Part shown: positions 25,615 to 33,874 of the stretch, piece by piece
Layout of the letters: every line of letters begins with the position of its first letter
How positions within the stretch are numbered: the first letter of the stretch is position 1
NCBI RefSeq assembly: GCF_001005085.2
Contig: NZ_LBMU02000023.1
Span: 1 to 64,000 of the forward strand
DNA length: 64,000 nucleotides
Source: Streptomyces humi
GTDB taxonomy: Bacteria > Actinomycetota > Actinomycetes > Streptomycetales > Streptomycetaceae
Direction of reading: 5' to 3'
The notes under the pieces: model-generated
What the model was told of the DNA's origin: nothing
The model's input: the letters and a program-made list of their open reading frames with translations, nothing else
Database searches by the model: none
Made by a program: the position numbers and the translations under genes

Positions 25615-28044
25615 GTGGGCGGAACGACACTGGTGCAGTACGAGGAACCGGCCATGGCGCCGGCGGACGCCCCCGCGCCGGAGCCCGCTCCGGCATCCGG
25701 ACTCGGGACGCGCCGCACCTGGCTGGTGTTCTGCGGGCTGATGCTGGCCCTGCTCCTCGCCGCGCTGGACCAGATGATCGTCGCCACCGCGCTGCCGAAG
25801 ATCGTCGGCGAGCTGCACGGCCTCGACCGGATGTCCTGGGCGATCACCGCCTATCTGCTCACCGCCACCATCGGACTGCCCGTCTACGGCAAGCTCGGCG
25901 ACCTCATCGGCCGCAAGGGCGTCTTCCAGTTCGCGATCCTGGTCTTCGCCGTCGGCTCCGCGCTCGCCGGACGGGCCCGGAGCATGGACCAGTTGATCGC
26001 CTTCCGGGCCGTACAGGGCGTCGGCGCGGGCGGGTTGATGATCGGTGTGCAGGCGATCATCGCGGACATCGTGCCGCCCCGGCAGCGCGGCCGGTTCATG
26101 GGCCTGATCGGCGCCGCCTTCGGACTCGCCTCCGTCGCGGGGCCGTTGCTCGGCGGCTACTTCACCGACCACCTCTCCTGGCGCTGGTGCTTCTACGTCA
26201 ACGTCCCCTTCGGGCTGGTCACCCTGGCCGTCGTCACCGTCGTACTGAAACTGCCGAAGCCCCGTGCCCGGGCCCGTTTCGACGTGCTGGGCGCCCTGCT
26301 GCTCGCCGTCGCCTCCACCTGCCTCGTCCTGCTGACCAGTTGGGGCGGGACCGAGTACGCGTGGGGCTCGCGCGTCATCCTCGGGCTGGGCGCCGGTGCG
26401 ACGGCCGCCACCGTGCTGTTCCTCGTCGTCGAGCACCACGCCGTCGAACCCCTCATCCCGCTGCGGCTGTTCCGGGACTCCGTCTTCAACGTGACCGGGC
26501 TGGTGGGGCTCGTCGTCGGCGTCGCCCTGTTCGGCGCCGCCAGCTACCTGCCGACCTTCCTACAGATGGTCGACGGGGCCTCGGCGACCGAGTCCGGACT
26601 GCTGATGCTGCCCATGATGGGCGGGATCGTCGGCGCCTCGATCATCACCGGACAGCTCATCAGCCACACCGGGCGCTACCGGATCCACCCGGTCCTGGGC
26701 GGCGGCCTGTCGGTCCTCGGCATGTGGCTGCTCTCCCGGCTGGAGGTCGGCACCCCGCGCTGGCAGTACAGCATCTGGATGGCGGTACTCGGCGCCGGCA
26801 TCGGCATGGTGATGCCGGTCCTCGTGCTCGCCGTGCAGAACTCGGTGCGGCCCACCGACCTGGGCACCGCCACCAGCGCCAACAACTACTTCCGGCAGAT
26901 CGGCGGCAGCGTCGGCGCCGCCGTCTTCGGCACCCTCTTCGCCGACCGGCTCGCCGACGCCCTGCGGCACCGTCTCCCGGCCCGCGCCGGCGCCCGGCTG
27001 CCCGACCCCGAGGGGCTCACCCCGCAGCTCGTCCACGCGCTGCCCCCGGCGCTGCGCGACGCCTACGTCCGCGCCTACGCCGACGCGATGCCCCGGATCT
27101 TCCTGTACCTGGTCCCGGTGCTCGTCCTGGGCCTGCTCATCGCCTGCTTCCTCAAGGAGAAACCGCTGGTGTCCCACCCCACCGCCGAAACGGACCCCCT
27201 GACCGTGACCGCTTCGATCCCGCAGGCCCGCCCCCAGCCCCCGGCCGGGGAGACCCCCACCTCGCTCCGCCCGCCGCACACCGGCGCCGGGGTCCCGGTC
27301 TGCGGCACGGTCCAGCACCCCGACGGGACCGTGGTGCCCCGCGCGGCCCTGACCCTCATCGACGCCGTCGGCCGGCAGGTCGGCCGCGGCGCCAGCGGCG
27401 CGGACGGCCGGTACGCGCTGGCCACCCCCGGCTCCGGGTCGTACGTCCTGATCGCCGCCGCCGGCGGACACCAGCCGCAGGCCGTCACCGTGACCGTCGG
27501 CGAGCGCCCCGTCGAACTCGACGTGGTCCTCGGCGGCGCCGGGCGCCTCGCGGGCAGCGTCCTGACCGCCGACGGCACCCCCGTGAGGGACGCCACCGTC
27601 ACCCTCACCAACGTGCACGGCGAGGTGGTCGCCAGCGTCCGCAGCGGCCGCGAGGGCGGCTACGTCATCACCGAGCTGGTGGCCGGCGAGTACACCCTCG
27701 CCGGCAGCGCCCCCGCCTTCCGCCCGGCCGCCCTCCCGGTCACCGTCCAGGCCGCCCGGGAGACCCGGCAGGACGTCGAACTCGCCGGCGGCGCCGTCCT
27801 GCGGGGCACGGTCCGCGCCGGGGGCGGGCGGCCGGTGGAGGACGCGCGGGTGACGCTGCTGGACGCCGCCGGGAACGTCGTGGACACCCTCACCACCGGA
27901 GCCGACGGCACGTTCCGGTTCGTCGACCTGTCCTCGGGCGAGTACACCGTCATCGCCGCCGGCTACCCGCCGGTCGCCACGGTCCTCCAGGTCGCGGGCG
28001 GTGGCCGCACCGAACGCGACCTCCAGCTCGGCCACGAGGACTGA
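25615..28044 (+). CDS. 14-TM MFS exporter (DHA2/EmrB type) with C-terminal beta-sandwich repeats
   Basis: 809 aa. Residues about 30-515 carry 14 hydrophobic helices of the DHA2 drug/H+ antiporter family, with the loop motif GKLGDLIGRKG and motif C-like GAAFGLASVAGPLLGG. Residues about 559-809 are three consecutive units of about 83 residues of the carboxypeptidase-regulatory-like (CnaB-like) fold; each begins with G-x-V-x3-G and has DGxY/F and GEYT/SYV signatures. Fourteen helices place both ends in the cytoplasm, an unusual site for such domains. GTG at 25615 has GAGGGGAG upstream and is preferred over the TTG at 25564. The substrate is unknown. Confidence 0.85.
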   Translation: MGGTTLVQYEEPAMAPADAPAPEPAPASGLGTRRTWLVFCGLMLALLLAALDQMIVATALPKIVGELHGLDRMSWAITAYLLTATIGLPVYGKLGDLIGRKGVFQFAILVFAVGSALAGRARSMDQLIAFRAVQGVGAGGLMIGVQAIIADIVPPRQRGRFMGLIGAAFGLASVAGPLLGGYFTDHLSWRWCFYVNVPFGLVTLAVVTVVLKLPKPRARARFDVLGALLLAVASTCLVLLTSWGGTEYAWGSRVILGLGAGATAATVLFLVVEHHAVEPLIPLRLFRDSVFNVTGLVGLVVGVALFGAASYLPTFLQMVDGASATESGLLMLPMMGGIVGASIITGQLISHTGRYRIHPVLGGGLSVLGMWLLSRLEVGTPRWQYSIWMAVLGAGIGMVMPVLVLAVQNSVRPTDLGTATSANNYFRQIGGSVGAAVFGTLFADRLADALRHRLPARAGARLPDPEGLTPQLVHALPPALRDAYVRAYADAMPRIFLYLVPVLVLGLLIACFLKEKPLVSHPTAETDPLTVTASIPQARPQPPAGETPTSLRPPHTGAGVPVCGTVQHPDGTVVPRAALTLIDAVGRQVGRGASGADGRYALATPGSGSYVLIAAAGGHQPQAVTVTVGERPVELDVVLGGAGRLAGSVLTADGTPVRDATVTLTNVHGEVVASVRSGREGGYVITELVAGEYTLAGSAPAFRPAALPVTVQAARETRQDVELAGGAVLRGTVRAGGGRPVEDARVTLLDAAGNVVDTLTTGADGTFRFVDLSSGEYTVIAAGYPPVATVLQVAGGGRTERDLQLGHED

Positions 28045-28170
28045 GCGGAGGCGCGGCCGCGGGCCCGGCGAGCGGCGCGGTGAACGCGGTTCGCGCACCG
28101 CACGGGGGCGCGGACCTGCGCGCCGGTGCGATCAGGTGGAACCAATTCCAGGATTGCCACACATCGCAAC

Positions 28171-28199
28171 CGCCCGCCACCGTACGGTAGTGGCGGGCG
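28171..28199 (+). terminator. Hairpin between the MFS and SpoIIE-type genes
   Basis: CGCCCGCCAC (28171-28180) and GTGGCGGGCG (28190-28199) form a 10-bp stem with a 9-base loop; TTTT follows 9 bases later. It is 127 bases past the MFS stop and 44 bases ahead of the next start. Terminator is the best reading; an operator is possible. Confidence 0.55.
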
Positions 28200-28242
28200 G
28201 CACAGATCTTTTGCGGAGCCGTGGGGAGAGAGGGCCTGGTTC

Positions 28243-30726
28243 ATGGACCGTGGCAGCGAGCGGGACGCACCTGCCGGCCTCGGTGCCGGGGATCCGGTGG
28301 CGGGCCGCGTCCCGCTGGCCGTGGTCGTCGTCGACCGCGCCGGCCGGGTCTCCCACTGGAGCTCCGGCGCCCGGCGGCTCTTCGGCGCCGCCAGGGAGGA
28401 CGCGATCGGCCGCTCCGCCCTCGACCTGCTGCCGGTCTCCGGCGCCCTCCCCGAGGACGACGAGCTCACCCCGTACGGGGCCTACGCGGCGTACGACGGA
28501 CTCGGCCCCGACCTGGAGTCGTCCCTCGACGGACGGCTGAACTTCCCGGCGGCGGGCCGCGCCCGTATCGACGTGTCCGGGCACGGCGCGACCGGGGAGC
28601 CCCCGCCCGCCGGATGGGGGCCCGACCGCGCCGACGTGCTCTGGTGGGCGTACCCGCTGGTCGGCCCCGGCGAGGAGCGGCTCCTCGTACTGGCCGCCGA
28701 CGCCGAGGGGCTGCGCCGGACCGAGCGGGACGAGGGCATCGCCTTCGAGCGGATCGCACCCGGCTTCGCCCTGCACACCGACTTCCCCGGCGCCGAGGAA
28801 CTCGCCCGCAGGCTCCCCGAGATCCTGCCCAGCATGAGTGTCGACGAAAGCGCCCGCATAGTCGCCCAGGTCCTCGAACTCGGCTATCCGATTCTGGAGT
28901 TCAGCCAGAACGACCGGGTGCCGGTGACCCCCGACTGGGGCGTCGCCCGGCGCACCGAGCGCAAGGCCCGCCGCGAGCGCGCCGCCCGCGTGGCGGCCCA
29001 GGGCCTGCCGGTACCCGCCGAACTCGCCGACGAGGGCGAGGACCTGGAGTACACGGCCGTCCGGGAACGCCTCGAGTTCCTCAACGAGGTCAGCGGCAAG
29101 ATCGGTACCTCGCTCGACCTGTCCCGCACCATCGTCGAGGTCAGCAGAGCCGTCGTCCCCCGCTTCACCGACGTCGCCGGCACCTACCTGCGCGAACAGG
29201 TCGTCGCCGGCGAGGGGTTCCCGGACGGCGTGCCCGACACCACCACCATGTGGCACCGGGTCGCCCTCGAACACACCGACGAACCCGGCCGCTGGGACGA
29301 CGTCGTACCGGTCGGCGAGGCCATGCCGTTCCCGGCGCACACCCCGTTCTTCCAGTGCATGACCAGCGGCGAACCGGTCCTCGTGCCGCGGATCAGCGAG
29401 GAGATGGGCCACGCCATCGCCTCCCAGTTCGAGAAGCGCGACATCCGGCCGCTGATCAGCGGCCGTTCGATGCTGGTGGTCCCGCTGAAGGCACGCAACG
29501 TCGTGCTCGGCTTCATGATCCTGCTGCGCCACCCCGAGCGCGAGACGTTCAACGACATGGACCGGGTCACCGGCGCCGAACTCGCCGCCCGCGCGGGCCT
29601 CGTGCTCGACAACGCCCGCATGTACACCTTCCAGGAGAGCGTCGCCGAGACCCTCCAGGACAGCATGCTGCCGCACATCCCGCCGCGGATGGCGGGCTGT
29701 GACATCGCCACCCGCTACCTGCCCGGCACCCTGCTCGGACGGGTCGGCGGCGACTGGTTCGACTCGGTGAAGCTCCCCGGCGCCCGCACCGCCCTGGTCG
29801 TCGGCGACGTCATGGGCCACGGTCTCAACTCGGCCGCGATGATGGGCCAGTTGCGCACCGCCGTGCAGACGATGGCGGCGCTCGACCTGCCGCCCGCCCA
29901 GCTCCTGCGCAACCTCGACGACCTGGCGCAACGCCTCGGCGACAGCTACCTCGCGACCTGCCTCTACGCCGTCTACGACCCGATCGAGGGCGAACTGCAC
30001 ATCGCGAACGCGGGCCACATCCCGCCGGTGCTGGTCCGCGCCGTCGACGGCCGCAGTGAACTCCTCGACCTGCCCACCGGCGCGCCCATAGGCGTCGGAG
30101 GGGTCGCCTTCGAGTCGCTGCGGGTGCGCGTGGAGCCCGGCGACCGGCTGGTGATGTGCACCGACGGGCTCGTCGAGATGCGCGGCGAGGACATCGGCGT
30201 CGGCCTCGCCACCCTGTGCGAGTCCGCCGCCCACCCGGCCGCCTCGATGGACGACGCCTGCGACACCATCATCCGCGCCCTCAACACCCGGGGCGGCCGC
30301 AAGGACGACGTCGCCCTGCTGATGGCCCGCCTCAACGGCATCGAGCCCGAGGACGTCGCCGAATGGCGCCTCGCCCTGGACCCCGCCGAGGTCCCGCGGG
30401 CCCGCGCCGCCGTCCGCGAACAACTCCACGACTGGGGCCTCGGACGCCTCGCCGACCAGGCCGCACTCATGGTCAGCGAACTCGTGACCAACGCCGTACG
30501 GCACTCCCACAGCCGCCCGGTGCTGCTCCGGCTGGTGCGCGGCGAGACCCTGCTGTGCGAGGTCGAGGACGACGACCACACCCTGCCGACCCTGCTCAGC
30601 GCGCGCCCCGACGCCGACACCGGACGCGGACTGCGAGTGGTCAGCACCCTGGCCCGGGAGTGGGGCACCAGCCGTACCGCCGCCGGGAAGACCGTCTGGT
30701 TCGAACTCACCTCGCGGCGCCGCTGA
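28243..30726 (+). CDS. PAS-GAF-SpoIIE phosphatase with C-terminal ATPase domain
   Basis: 827 aa multidomain signalling protein. PAS-like region at about 20-65 (PLAVVVVDRAGRVSHWSSGA). GAF domain at about 285-465. SpoIIE/PP2C phosphatase at about 490-695, with metal aspartates in VGGDWFD, VVGDVMGHG, MCTDGLVE and KDDVALL. HATPase_c of anti-sigma type at about 705-825, with N-box MVSELVTNAVRHS and G-box TGRGLRVVS. It should dephosphorylate an anti-anti-sigma factor and may bind or phosphorylate such a partner, so it belongs to partner-switching control. No partner gene is adjacent. Confidence 0.92.
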   Translation: MDRGSERDAPAGLGAGDPVAGRVPLAVVVVDRAGRVSHWSSGARRLFGAAREDAIGRSALDLLPVSGALPEDDELTPYGAYAAYDGLGPDLESSLDGRLNFPAAGRARIDVSGHGATGEPPPAGWGPDRADVLWWAYPLVGPGEERLLVLAADAEGLRRTERDEGIAFERIAPGFALHTDFPGAEELARRLPEILPSMSVDESARIVAQVLELGYPILEFSQNDRVPVTPDWGVARRTERKARRERAARVAAQGLPVPAELADEGEDLEYTAVRERLEFLNEVSGKIGTSLDLSRTIVEVSRAVVPRFTDVAGTYLREQVVAGEGFPDGVPDTTTMWHRVALEHTDEPGRWDDVVPVGEAMPFPAHTPFFQCMTSGEPVLVPRISEEMGHAIASQFEKRDIRPLISGRSMLVVPLKARNVVLGFMILLRHPERETFNDMDRVTGAELAARAGLVLDNARMYTFQESVAETLQDSMLPHIPPRMAGCDIATRYLPGTLLGRVGGDWFDSVKLPGARTALVVGDVMGHGLNSAAMMGQLRTAVQTMAALDLPPAQLLRNLDDLAQRLGDSYLATCLYAVYDPIEGELHIANAGHIPPVLVRAVDGRSELLDLPTGAPIGVGGVAFESLRVRVEPGDRLVMCTDGLVEMRGEDIGVGLATLCESAAHPAASMDDACDTIIRALNTRGGRKDDVALLMARLNGIEPEDVAEWRLALDPAEVPRARAAVREQLHDWGLGRLADQAALMVSELVTNAVRHSHSRPVLLRLVRGETLLCEVEDDDHTLPTLLSARPDADTGRGLRVVSTLAREWGTSRTAAGKTVWFELTSRRR

Positions 30727-30861
30727 CCCAGGGGGCGCACGTTCGCCGAACGTGTGGTGAAGGAACGCGCCGGGCGCTTGTGGCTGAAACCCGCGCAGGG
30801 TAAACCGTACTGGCCCGTCGGTGACGGCGGTCATCTGTGGTTTCACCCTGGGGAGTTGGCC

Positions 30862-31587
30862 ATGAGTGTGACGAGTCGGTACCGGCATGCCTGGGAAGGT
30901 TTCTGGCAGGAGGCGCCCGAGGAGCCCGGGGCGGTGTTCTGGGACGCCGAACCGGACGTGACCGCCGCGGTCCACGTCGCCCTCCTGGAACCCCACCTCA
31001 CCGACCCGGGGCTGCCCCTGGTCGACCTCGGCTGCGGCAACGGCACCCAGACCCGCTTCCTCGCCCAGCGCTTCCCGCGCGTCCTGGGCACCGACATATC
31101 CGAGGCCGCCCTGGAGCACGCCCGGCGCGCCGACCCCGCGGGACAGGCCGGCTACCGGCGTCTCGACGCGGCCGAGAAGACCGAGGCGCAGGCCCTGCAC
31201 CACGAGCTGAGCGACGCCAACGTCTACATGAGGGGTGTCCTGCACCAGTGCGAACCGGACGACCGGCAGCCGCTGGCCGACACCATCGCCACCCTCGTCG
31301 GCAGCCGCGGCCGGGTCTTCCTCGTGGAACTCTCCGAGGCCGCCCGCCCCGTCCTCGGCGGCCTCGCCCAGAGCCCGGCGGGGCCGCCGCCCAAGCTCGC
31401 CCCGATCTTCCGGCACGGGATCGCCCCCGGCGAGGTCGCCGACGACGCGGTCCCCGCATATCTGCGCAGCGCCGGCCTCACGGTCCTGGCGAGCGGTGAA
31501 CTTCCGCTGACGACGACCGAGTTCACCCCCGAAGGCGAGCGGATAGTGCTGCCGTCGAAGTGGCTGGTGGCCGGGCGGGAGGGCTGA
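30862..31587 (+). CDS. Class I SAM-dependent methyltransferase
   Basis: 241 aa. SAM-binding motif I is VDLGCGNGTQTRFLA (about residues 51-65), followed by the acidic GTDISEAALEHAR and a post-motif core ANVYMRGVLHQCEPDD. The C-terminal half is a beta-rich cap. The ATG at 30862 has GGGGAG upstream. The methyl acceptor is unknown. It precedes a 12-bp tandem repeat region and the dppA-like operon. Confidence 0.85.
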   Translation: MSVTSRYRHAWEGFWQEAPEEPGAVFWDAEPDVTAAVHVALLEPHLTDPGLPLVDLGCGNGTQTRFLAQRFPRVLGTDISEAALEHARRADPAGQAGYRRLDAAEKTEAQALHHELSDANVYMRGVLHQCEPDDRQPLADTIATLVGSRGRVFLVELSEAARPVLGGLAQSPAGPPPKLAPIFRHGIAPGEVADDAVPAYLRSAGLTVLASGELPLTTTEFTPEGERIVLPSKWLVAGREG

Positions 31588-31591
31588 CGGG

Positions 31592-31651
31592 CCACACGGC
31601 GGACCACACCGCGAACCACACCGCGAACCACACGGCGGACCACACGGCGGA
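31592..31651. repeat. Tandem repeat, 5 x 12 bp
   Basis: Five units of the form CCACACSGCGRA run from 31592 to 31651, directly after the methyltransferase stop. The 12-base period gives open frames on both strands that encode simple repeats; these are not genes. A similar 12-bp array is at 58695-58766 with another unit. Confidence 0.9.
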
Positions 31652-31713
31652 CCCCGGGCGGCGCGAGGCGGGCGGCACGCCCCCGCCTCCTGGCCCGGCC
31701 CCCCTGCGGCGCG

Positions 31714-31728
31714 TAACGTGACGGACCA
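31714..31728 (+). promoter_or_regulatory. -10-like box, leaderless M55 peptidase mRNA
   Basis: TAACGT (31714-31719) fits a -10 box, and CTGGCC (31690-31695) lies 18 bases upstream as a weak -35. The ATG follows after 8 bases with no ribosome site, as in leaderless Streptomyces transcripts. This would be the operon promoter of the four-peptidase cluster. Confidence 0.4.
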
Positions 31729-32561
31729 TGAAGATCCTCATCAGCGCCGACATGGAGGGCGCCACCGGGGTGACCTGGCCCGGCGACGTGCTGCCCGGGA
31801 CCCCGCAGTGGGAGCGGTGCCGGTCGCTGTTCACCTCCGACGTCAACGCCGCCGTCCTCGGGTTCCACGACGGCGGCGCCGACGAGGTCCTCATCAACGA
31901 GGCCCACTGGAGCATGCGCAACCTGCTCCTGGAGGAGCTCGACGAACGCGCCGAGATGATCACCGGCCGCCACAAGAGCCTCTCCATGGTCGAGGGCGTC
32001 CAGCACGGCGACGTCGACGGTGTCGCCTTCGTCGGCTACCACACCGGCGCCGGCATGGAGGGCGTCCTCGCCCACACCTACCTCGCCAACTCCATCACCG
32101 GCGTCTGGCTGAACGACGTGCGCGCCAGCGAGGGCCTGCTCAACGCGCACGTGGTCGCCGAGTACGGCGTCCCCGTCATCCTCTTCACCGGCGACGACCT
32201 GGCCTGCGAGGACGCCCTCGGCTACGCGCCGGAGGCCCTCAAGGTCGCCGTCAAGGACCACGTCTCCCGGTACGCGGCGGTGTGCCGGACCCCGGCCAGG
32301 ACCGCCGCCGACATCCGGGGCGCCGCCAAGGACGCCACCCGCCTCGCGGTGCGGCACGAACCGGTGACCGGCGGGCCGTTCACGATCGCCCTGGAGTTCG
32401 ACGCCGAACACCTCGCCCTGTCCGCCACCGTCGTCCCCGGCGTCGAGCGGATCGGCGAGCGCAAGGTGGCGTACACCGAAGAGACCATGTACGACGGCAT
32501 CCGTACCTTCAAGGCGGTCACCACGATCGTCTCGGCCGCGGTGGAGGAGCAGTATGGCTGA
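31728..32561 (+). CDS. M55 family D-aminopeptidase (DppA-like)
   Basis: 277 aa zinc peptidase of the DppA fold. The family motif SxDxEG is at the start (ISADMEGATG), with further ligand histidines in NEAHW, GRHKSL and VGYHTGAG. DppA of Bacillus releases N-terminal D-amino acids from D-Ala-D-Ala peptides. It heads a peptidase cluster (M55, M20, S9, S66) and overlaps the next gene by 8 bases. A role in using or recycling D-amino-acid peptides is likely, since the last gene cuts cell-wall peptides; this is inference. Confidence 0.9.
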   Translation: MKILISADMEGATGVTWPGDVLPGTPQWERCRSLFTSDVNAAVLGFHDGGADEVLINEAHWSMRNLLLEELDERAEMITGRHKSLSMVEGVQHGDVDGVAFVGYHTGAGMEGVLAHTYLANSITGVWLNDVRASEGLLNAHVVAEYGVPVILFTGDDLACEDALGYAPEALKVAVKDHVSRYAAVCRTPARTAADIRGAAKDATRLAVRHEPVTGGPFTIALEFDAEHLALSATVVPGVERIGERKVAYTEETMYDGIRTFKAVTTIVSAAVEEQYG

Positions 32562-33858
32562 CCAGCAGGCACTGGACGAGGCCGTCCGGTTCACCTCCGA
32601 GCTGATCCGGATCGACACCAGCAACTTCGGCGGCGGCGACTGCCGGGAGCGGCCCGCCGCCGAGTACGCGGCCGAGCGGCTCGCCGGAGCGGGCCTGGAG
32701 CCGATCCTCCTGGAGCGCACCGAGGGCCGTACCAACGTCGTCGCGCGGATCGAGGGCACCGACCCGGCCGCCGACGCGCTCCTCGTCCACGGCCACCTCG
32801 ACGTGGTGCCCGCGCAGGCCTCCGACTGGAGCGTCGACCCCTTCTCCGGAGAGGTCCGCGACGGGGTGGTGTGGGGGCGGGGCGCCGTCGACATGAAGAA
32901 CATGGACGCGATGATCCTGGCGGTGGTGCGCGGCTGGGCCCGCGAGGGCGTACGGCCGCGCCGGGACATCGTGGTCGCCTTCACCGCCGACGAGGAGGCC
33001 AGCGCGGTCGACGGCTCCGGGTTCCTCGCCGACCACCACCCCGAACTCTTCGAGGGCTGCACCGAGGGCGTCGGCGAGTCCGGTGCCTTCACCTTCCACG
33101 ACGGCGGCGGGCGGCAGCTCTACCCCGTCGCCGCCGGAGAGCGCGGCACCGCCTGGCTCAGGCTCACCGCGCGCGGCCGGGCCGGACACGGCTCCAAGGT
33201 GAACAAGCAGAACGCGGTCACCCGGCTCGCCGCCGCCGTCGCCCGTATCGGGGAGCACACCTGGCCGCCCCGGCTCACCCCCACGGTCAGCGCGGCCCTC
33301 ACCGAGATCGCCGTGCTCTACGGCATCGAGCCCGACCTGCACGAGGTCGACCTGCTCCTCGACAAACTCGGCCCGGCCGCCAAGCTGGTCGAGGCCACCG
33401 TCCGCAACAGCGCCAACCCGACCATGCTGAACGCCGGTTACAAGGTCAACGTCATCCCCGGCGAGGCCGTCGCCTTCGTCGACGGGCGCTATCTGTACGG
33501 CACCGAGGACGAGTTCCGCGCCACCCTCGACAGGCTCACAGGACCCGACGTCGACTGGGAGTTCGAGCACCGCGAGGTCGCCCTCCAGGCACCGCTGGAC
33601 GCGCCGATCTACGCCCGGATGCGGGCCGCCGTCGAGGAGTTCGCGCCCGAGGGGCACGTGGTGCCGTACTGCATGTCCGGCGGCACCGACGCCAAGCAGT
33701 TCTCCCGGCTCGGCATCGCCGGCTACGGCTTCGCCCCGCTCAGGCTGCCCGAGGGCCTCGACTACCAGGCCCTCTTCCACGGCGTCGACGAACGCGTGCC
33801 CGTCGAGGCCCTGCACTTCGGCGTCCAGGTCCTGGACCGCTTCCTGCGCACGGCCTGA
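32554..33858 (+). CDS. M20 family metallopeptidase
   Basis: 434 aa. The zinc-binding motifs of the ArgE/DapE/CPG2 family are intact: HGHLDVVP (near residue 79), GRGAVDMKNM (bridging Asp, near 112), TADEEA (catalytic Glu and ligand, near 149) and a late histidine LFHGVDERVP. The dimerisation lid lies between about 185 and 310. It should hydrolyse an N-acyl amino acid or a dipeptide. Its ATG lies inside the end of the M55 gene, so the two are co-translated. Confidence 0.93.
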   Translation: MADQQALDEAVRFTSELIRIDTSNFGGGDCRERPAAEYAAERLAGAGLEPILLERTEGRTNVVARIEGTDPAADALLVHGHLDVVPAQASDWSVDPFSGEVRDGVVWGRGAVDMKNMDAMILAVVRGWAREGVRPRRDIVVAFTADEEASAVDGSGFLADHHPELFEGCTEGVGESGAFTFHDGGGRQLYPVAAGERGTAWLRLTARGRAGHGSKVNKQNAVTRLAAAVARIGEHTWPPRLTPTVSAALTEIAVLYGIEPDLHEVDLLLDKLGPAAKLVEATVRNSANPTMLNAGYKVNVIPGEAVAFVDGRYLYGTEDEFRATLDRLTGPDVDWEFEHREVALQAPLDAPIYARMRAAVEEFAPEGHVVPYCMSGGTDAKQFSRLGIAGYGFAPLRLPEGLDYQALFHGVDERVPVEALHFGVQVLDRFLRTA

Positions 33859-33874
33859 CCGCGGAGGAGACAGC

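Noticed and set aside
28132..31416. 1094-codon minus-strand open frame under the SpoIIE-type gene and the methyltransferase gene
   Set aside because: Third-position GC bias on the plus strand leaves the antisense strand open; no family motif, and true domains are on the plus strand.
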